This document shows, piece by piece, positions 59,572 to 64,000 of a stretch of 64,000 nucleotides of DNA. This DNA comes from DAIDKA01 sp035487155 (GTDB taxonomy: Bacteria > Pseudomonadota > Gammaproteobacteria > Steroidobacterales > Steroidobacteraceae). Under the pieces are notes generated by a model, which worked only from the letters and a program-made list of their open reading frames with translations, searched no databases and was not told the origin of the DNA. The translations under genes and the position numbers were made by a program. How positions within the stretch are numbered: the first letter of the stretch is position 1; each line of letters starts with the position of its first letter. The DNA lies in the NCBI GenBank assembly GCA_035487155.1, contig DATHMK010000054.1, positions 1 to 64,000 of the forward strand, given 5' to 3'.

Positions 59572-62133
59572 ATGAATCACGAACCGAAATCCGGATCATC
59601 CACGGCGTCCGCCACCGTGCGTCGCATACTGCGCGGCGCCAGCGGCTTTGGCTTGGCTGCAACACTGGGCCTATATGCCAATGTAGCGACGGCACAACAA
59701 TCATCTAACACCCCGACGTCCGATGACGTCGATGCCAATGGTGCCCTCCAGGAGGTGGTGGTCACTGCCCGGTTTCGGTCCGAAAACCTGCAGTCCACAC
59801 CCATTTCCATCACCGCGCTGAGTGCCGAGGACCTGCAGAACCAGCAGCTGGTGAACGTCAATGACATCGGCGCCACGGTGCCCAACGCGTACTTTCGCCA
59901 GCCCGTCAGCAACTACGGCCCAACGGAAACCATCGGCCTGCGCGGTTTCACGCAGACCGACTTCGACTACGGCTTCCAGCCCACGGTCGGGTTCTACATC
60001 GATGACCTGTACCAGGGATCCCTGACCGGTTCGTCATTCGATCTGGCGGACATGGAGCGGGTTGAAGTACTGAACGGCCCTCAGGGCACGCTGTTCGGCA
60101 TGAACAGCATCGGTGGCGCGATCCGTCTGATCACGCAGAAACCCAAGGACGATACCGAGGGCAACGCCCAGCTCACCTATGGCGAAAAGCATCGCCTGGA
60201 ATTCGTCGGTGTGTTCAATACCGCGCTGATCGACCATGTGCTCGACCTGCGCGTAGTCGGGGTCTCGCGCAGCGAGGACAGTATCGGGCACTACCTGGAC
60301 TACACCTGCACGATGAAGGCGCAGGGCCAGCCGGCCTCGGTGTATGGAACGTTGCCGCAATCGGCCAATGCCCAAGGAGGTTGCGAGCTGGGAGGTCTGG
60401 GCGGTTTCAACCATCAGCAGGCCCGCATCGAACTCAAGTACACCCCGGTCGAGAACCTGGAAATCAACCTCAATGCCCACTACAGCAAGCAGGCTGATGA
60501 TCCACCGCTGCAGACCTTGCTGACCCCTTACGGCGGCCCGAACGATTTCTTCAACAATCTCTACGATGCGACCGTGGTGTTTCCGAAGTTCGGCATGAAC
60601 TACACGGGCAACACGCACTTCCTGTCGCCGAATCCCTGGGACAACTTCGCCTCCTTCGGCGACATCGTCACCGGCCAGCAGAACAATCCGCAATCGACGC
60701 TGCAGGAGACCGGGGCGTCGGCGACGCTGGACTATACCTTCGCCGATTCCATCCACCTCAAATACATCTGGGGCTACCGCACCTATGACAGCAACTGGGC
60801 GGCCGACAGCGACCTGACCCCGTTCGGGCTGTTGGGCGTCAACTACTTCCAGTTCCACCGGCAGTTCCAGAACGAGATTCGCTTGAGCGGCGTGCTGTTT
60901 GATGATCGCCTGAACTGGACGGTGGGCGGATTCGACTACAACGCGCGCGACGTGGAGGTCAATGGCACCAACTTCGATGCCTACCAGGCATTGGGTCTGC
61001 CGAACAACGTCACGACCGAGGGCTTCACGACCAACAACCTCTCCGGCTTCGTGCACCTGGACTACAAGCTCACCGAGCAGTGGTCGCTGTCGGGTGGCTG
61101 GCGTCTCACCAGTCAGTACCTGACCAACGCCTACAGTCACATCGTGGATGATCCCACCTACGCCGCCGACAACATCGTGCTGCCCACGCCGGTGCAGTTC
61201 TCGGGCAGCCGCGGTGATTGGAGCGGGGCGCTGAACTTCCAGGCCACCCCGAACATGTTCTTCTACGCCCAGGCCGCCAGCGGCTTCACGCTGCCGGGCT
61301 TCAACTCGCGCGTCGAAACGCTCGGACAGCTGGAGGAAGTGGTACCGGGTCAGGAGGCGGACAACTACGAGCTGGGTGCCAAGACCGACTGGCTGGATCA
61401 CCGCCTGCGCGTGAATGCCTCGGTCTTCTACGAGGACTACAAGTCCTATCTGAACCTGGAACTGGGTACCCAGTGCAGTGCGGCGAGCTCGCTGAATCCG
61501 GGTACACCGTACTTCCTCGCCGGCGGTCTGTGTCCGGCGGGCACCGCGCTTGCGGGAACCTCCGGTCTTTCGCCCTGGTTCTATTACACCGGGATCCCGG
61601 CGTACGAACCTGGCGCCGAACTGCAGATCAATGCCGCGCCCATCGACCGGCTGCTGATCAATCTGGAGGGCGGCTGGCTCGAGTTCCACGCCAAGAACCC
61701 GGACCGGGATCCATCCGCGCCCGGATATATCAATCCGTCGGTGCGCCTGCAGCCGGAATTCAACGCCAGTGGTGGCATCCAGTACGGGCTGCTGGTGCCC
61801 GGTGGCAGCATCACGCCGCGCTTTGACTGGCGCTACCAGGGCTACCAGACCAACGGGCCGGAGAACGTGTACCAGATCTCCCAGTGGCGGCAGCCCGGCT
61901 ACAGTCTGTTCAATGCGCGTCTGACCTATCAGCCCAATGGCGCCAAGTGGAACGTGTCACTGCAGGCGTTGAACCTGTTCAACAAGTTCTACTGGGACCA
62001 GCTGGGTGCGCCCCTGTCGCTGGCCGGCGGTGCGACCGTGCCCAGTGCCAACAACCTGTCCCCGGCGGTGGCGCAGGTGGGTACCCCTGGCCTGCCGCGT
62101 GAATGGATGGTGTCCTTCGGATTTAACTTCTGA
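59572..62133 (+). CDS. TonB-dependent outer-membrane receptor
   Basis: 853 aa from ATG 59572 with an AGGGGG ribosome site. Long signal peptide with the usual Ala-X-Ala end (NVATAQQ), then a TonB box LQEVVVTARFRSENLQSTP, a plug domain (VERVEVLNGPQGTLFGMNS in the form MERVEVLNGPQGTLFG) and 22-stranded barrel ending in FGFNF. It is of the type used for large organic ligands in oligotrophic Proteobacteria (iron-independent). The 188 bp upstream hold repeated TTTGCGC/GCGCAA motifs. It would import the substrates of the catabolic genes upstream. Confidence 0.93.
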   Translation: MNHEPKSGSSTASATVRRILRGASGFGLAATLGLYANVATAQQSSNTPTSDDVDANGALQEVVVTARFRSENLQSTPISITALSAEDLQNQQLVNVNDIGATVPNAYFRQPVSNYGPTETIGLRGFTQTDFDYGFQPTVGFYIDDLYQGSLTGSSFDLADMERVEVLNGPQGTLFGMNSIGGAIRLITQKPKDDTEGNAQLTYGEKHRLEFVGVFNTALIDHVLDLRVVGVSRSEDSIGHYLDYTCTMKAQGQPASVYGTLPQSANAQGGCELGGLGGFNHQQARIELKYTPVENLEINLNAHYSKQADDPPLQTLLTPYGGPNDFFNNLYDATVVFPKFGMNYTGNTHFLSPNPWDNFASFGDIVTGQQNNPQSTLQETGASATLDYTFADSIHLKYIWGYRTYDSNWAADSDLTPFGLLGVNYFQFHRQFQNEIRLSGVLFDDRLNWTVGGFDYNARDVEVNGTNFDAYQALGLPNNVTTEGFTTNNLSGFVHLDYKLTEQWSLSGGWRLTSQYLTNAYSHIVDDPTYAADNIVLPTPVQFSGSRGDWSGALNFQATPNMFFYAQAASGFTLPGFNSRVETLGQLEEVVPGQEADNYELGAKTDWLDHRLRVNASVFYEDYKSYLNLELGTQCSAASSLNPGTPYFLAGGLCPAGTALAGTSGLSPWFYYTGIPAYEPGAELQINAAPIDRLLINLEGGWLEFHAKNPDRDPSAPGYINPSVRLQPEFNASGGIQYGLLVPGGSITPRFDWRYQGYQTNGPENVYQISQWRQPGYSLFNARLTYQPNGAKWNVSLQALNLFNKFYWDQLGAPLSLAGGATVPSANNLSPAVAQVGTPGLPREWMVSFGFNF

Positions 62134-62144
62134 AGGCGCGAGTC

Positions 62145-63395
62145 CTACGGTCCTGGTGCGAGTTCGCGCAGCCGCGCGATTCGCGCCAGGGCCGGGGGAT
62201 GCGAATCGTAGAACTGTGAGTGCACGCGGTCCGGCGTGAGTGTGGTCGCGTTGTCACGGTAGAGTTTTACCAGCGCCGCCATCAGCGCCGCGGCCGGCGT
62301 GTGCTGCGCGGCGAAGGCATCGGCGGCATATTCGTCCCGCCTTGACCAGTGCGCCGCCAGCGGTGTCACGAAGAAGGTGAACACCGGGGTCACCAGCATG
62401 AACAGCAGCAGGGCACCGTAATTGGACGCACCCGGCAGTCCCAGCCCCTGATAGAACCACAGGCGCGTCGCCAGGTACCCCAGCAGCGCCAGGCCCGCCA
62501 GGGCCAGTACGGCCGAGATGATCAGCCGGCGCCGGATGTGGTGCAGCTTGAAATGACCCAGCTCATGGGCCAGTACCGCCTCGATCTCGCCCGGTTCAAG
62601 GGTGCTGATCAGGGTGTCGAAGAACACAATGCGCTTGTTGCGGCCGACACCGGTGAAGTAGGCATTGCCATGCGCCGAGCGGCGCGAGCCGTCGATCACG
62701 AACACGCCGCGGGAGGCAAAGCCGCAGCGCTGCAGCAGCGCTTCGATGCGCGTGCGCAGCGCTTCATCGTGCAAGGGGCTGAAGCGATTGAAGAGCGGCG
62801 CGATGAGGGCCGGATACGCCCAGGTCAAAAGCAGCGATACGCCAAGCCATAGGGCCCAGACATAGATCCACCACAGCGCTCCGGCCCGATCCATCAGTTC
62901 CAGGGCGGCCAGCAACAGCGGTGTGCCGATGAGGGCGGCCAGCACCAATCCCTTGATGCGATCCACCAGAAACAGCGCCAGCGTGGTGCGATTGAAGCCG
63001 AAGCGGGCCTCGAGCCTGAAGGTGCTCCACAGCGACAGCGGCAGGCCGATCAGCGCCATCAGCAACAGCACGCTCAGGATCACCAGCGTCCCATGCCAGA
63101 GTTCACCCAGGGGCCATCGCAGCCACAGCCGATCGAGGGCTGCGATGCCCCCGCCGAGCGTCAGCGCCAGCAGTACCAGCCCGTCGATGAGGGTGTCGAT
63201 GCGGCCCAGGCGCGTGCGCGCCGCCGCATAGTCGGCGGCCTTGTGGTGGTCCGCGGGCGAAATGCTGTGCGCAAAGGGCTCGGGAACGTGCGCGCGATGT
63301 CGGGTCACCGCGGCGATCTGCCGGTTGGCCAGCCACAACCGGGTGGCCATGCCGGCCACGACGGCCAGCAGGAAGATCAGGCGTAGGGACGGCAT
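62145..63395 (-). CDS. M48-family (Ste24-like) membrane metallopeptidase
   Basis: 416 aa. Membrane helices at the N-terminus (LRLIFLLAVVAGMATRLWLA) and several more belong to the M48_N (CAAX protease) domain. The zinc site is HELGHFKLHHI and a third ligand is in EYAADAFAAQH. It cleaves membrane-associated peptides or damaged membrane proteins. It is convergent with the TonB receptor and 6 bp downstream of a DUF3379 gene on the same strand, so the two may be co-transcribed. Confidence 0.94.
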   Translation of the reverse strand: MPSLRLIFLLAVVAGMATRLWLANRQIAAVTRHRAHVPEPFAHSISPADHHKAADYAAARTRLGRIDTLIDGLVLLALTLGGGIAALDRLWLRWPLGELWHGTLVILSVLLLMALIGLPLSLWSTFRLEARFGFNRTTLALFLVDRIKGLVLAALIGTPLLLAALELMDRAGALWWIYVWALWLGVSLLLTWAYPALIAPLFNRFSPLHDEALRTRIEALLQRCGFASRGVFVIDGSRRSAHGNAYFTGVGRNKRIVFFDTLISTLEPGEIEAVLAHELGHFKLHHIRRRLIISAVLALAGLALLGYLATRLWFYQGLGLPGASNYGALLLFMLVTPVFTFFVTPLAAHWSRRDEYAADAFAAQHTPAAALMAALVKLYRDNATTLTPDRVHSQFYDSHPPALARIARLRELAPGP

Positions 63396-63401
63396 GCGAC
63401 G

Positions 63402-64000
63402 TCAGGGGATCCAGTGCAGATGCGGGCCGAGGGCGCGCAGCACATCATCCATATTCGGATCACCCTGGGCAATGACTGCCAGAGTACCGCCGGCCGGATC
63501 GGGAACCAGCACGCCGGAGTAGCCGTTCTGGCGGAAAGACTGCCGGCCGGGGACATGCTCCTGCCGCAGCACCATGAGCGTCACCGGTCCCCTCGCGGTG
63601 CGCACCACGAGGTGCGGCACCCAATGGCCGTTGAAGAGGCAGATCCGGGCGTAGGTGACCGTGGTGTCGGCCGGGTCCAGCGTGACGCCGGCACCCGAGA
63701 GCACCTTGTCGGTTGCCGCGGCCGTCATCGGCGCCACTTCCGACCAGCTGCCCGATTCCTGGGCCACATGATCCAGAACTCCCGCGGCCAGGCTGGGCTG
63801 CGGTCGCAGGGTCCAGAACATCACACCCAGGCCAATGGACACCACCATGCTGGCGGCGAGCGCCAGCCAGCGCGGCAGGCCGGATGCGGGTTTTGGCCGG
63901 GCGCTGGCGACCACCGGCAGCGCCACGACCCGGATGGCGGCGCGCGGCGGCAGCGGTGCGCTGAACAGACGCGTCAGATCCCGGTTCATGCGCAGCATCT
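63402..64000 (-). CDS. DUF3379 (anti-sigma-like) protein, cut by the window edge
   Basis: At least 198 codons; the frame runs to the window edge and the upstream end of the gene is missing. A single membrane helix (LALAASMVVSIGLGVMFWTL) follows a cytosolic N-terminal piece. The extracytoplasmic part has VLDHVAQESGSWSEVAP and FNGHWVPHLVVRTARGPV, typical of DUF3379 anti-sigma-like proteins whose cytosolic head would bear Cys/His zinc residues. The usual partner is an ECF sigma factor just outside this window. Confidence 0.75.
   Translation of the reverse strand, partial: MLRMNRDLTRLFSAPLPPRAAIRVVALPVVASARPKPASGLPRWLALAASMVVSIGLGVMFWTLRPQPSLAAGVLDHVAQESGSWSEVAPMTAAATDKVLSGAGVTLDPADTTVTYARICLFNGHWVPHLVVRTARGPVTLMVLRQEHVPGRQSFRQNGYSGVLVPDPAGGTLAVIAQGDPNMDDVLRALGPHLHWIP

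Noticed and set aside
60034..61689. 551-codon open frame antisense to the TonB receptor
   Set aside because: Antisense to a gene with TonB box, plug and barrel; no domain of its own.
1..64000. tRNA, rRNA or CRISPR arrays
   Set aside because: No cloverleaf, rRNA core or regularly spaced repeat was recognised on either strand.

Overview
The window is GC-rich and almost fully coding. It holds about 58 supported protein genes and no rRNA, tRNA, CRISPR array, transposase or integrase that I can see. The gene content suggests a Gammaproteobacterium. CheZ, GacA/NarL-type regulators, UrcA, DUF3379 and DUF1345 proteins and many PQQ and TonB proteins fit a Steroidobacteraceae/Nevskiales- or Xanthomonadales-like soil bacterium. 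This placement is inferred from gene families only, without any marker-gene comparison.

Layout. (1) 0-6.6 kb: a minus-strand signalling block made of a GGDEF-EAL response regulator, an HDOD protein, an orphan HATPase protein, a NarL-type regulator and its membrane HisKA_3 kinase. (2) 6.8-15.7 kb: a minus-strand motor-switch and chemotaxis block that reads, in transcription order, FliF-tail peptide, fliG, fliM, cheY, cheZ, STAS protein, cheA, cheW and a soluble PAS-MCP. Most of these genes overlap by 4 bp or have short gaps. Upstream lies a diverged tandem duplicate carrying a truncated fliG. (3) 15.7-17.4 kb: a BlaI-type repressor and an M56 sensor protease whose C-terminus looks like the SecD P1 head. 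(4) 17.5-29.1 kb: stress and membrane genes (aldo/keto reductase, cupin, DUF1345, hybrid histidine kinase, Ku with a TPR protein, DUF1328, PAP2, DgkA, HTH) and a LytS/LytR-type two-component pair. Three copies of a GacA-box-like palindrome are found here. (5) 29.2-38.1 kb: UrcA, gamma-glutamyltransferase, an MHS transporter, a ThDP enzyme with an NMT1-like partner, and a quinohemoprotein dehydrogenase. (6) 38.1-44.4 kb: a plus-strand operon of MBL-fold, DUF1587/1592/1588/1585 haem protein, DUF1552 and ankyrin genes. (7) 44.4-48 kb: an ECF sigma factor, a putative anti-sigma and an unusual polymer-repeat/RDD membrane protein. (8) 48-62.1 kb: an oxidative catabolism region with two convergent quinohemoproteins, a lignostilbene-type carotenoid oxygenase, a Tat-signal mini-protein, a giant three-SnoaL plus alpha/beta-hydrolase fusion, and a TonB receptor. 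(9) 62.1 kb to the end: an M48 protease and a DUF3379 gene cut by the window edge.

How the parts may work together. Region 2 looks like a complete excitation/termination circuit (MCP-CheW-CheA-CheY-CheZ) coupled to FliM/FliG, but without an MS ring, FliN, stator, CheR or CheB inside the window. Regions 5-8 look like periplasmic oxidation and import of aromatic or stilbenoid compounds: TonB uptake, PQQ/haem oxidation, cleavage of an interphenyl double bond, and SnoaL/hydrolase processing. Both interpretations are inferences from gene order and motifs.
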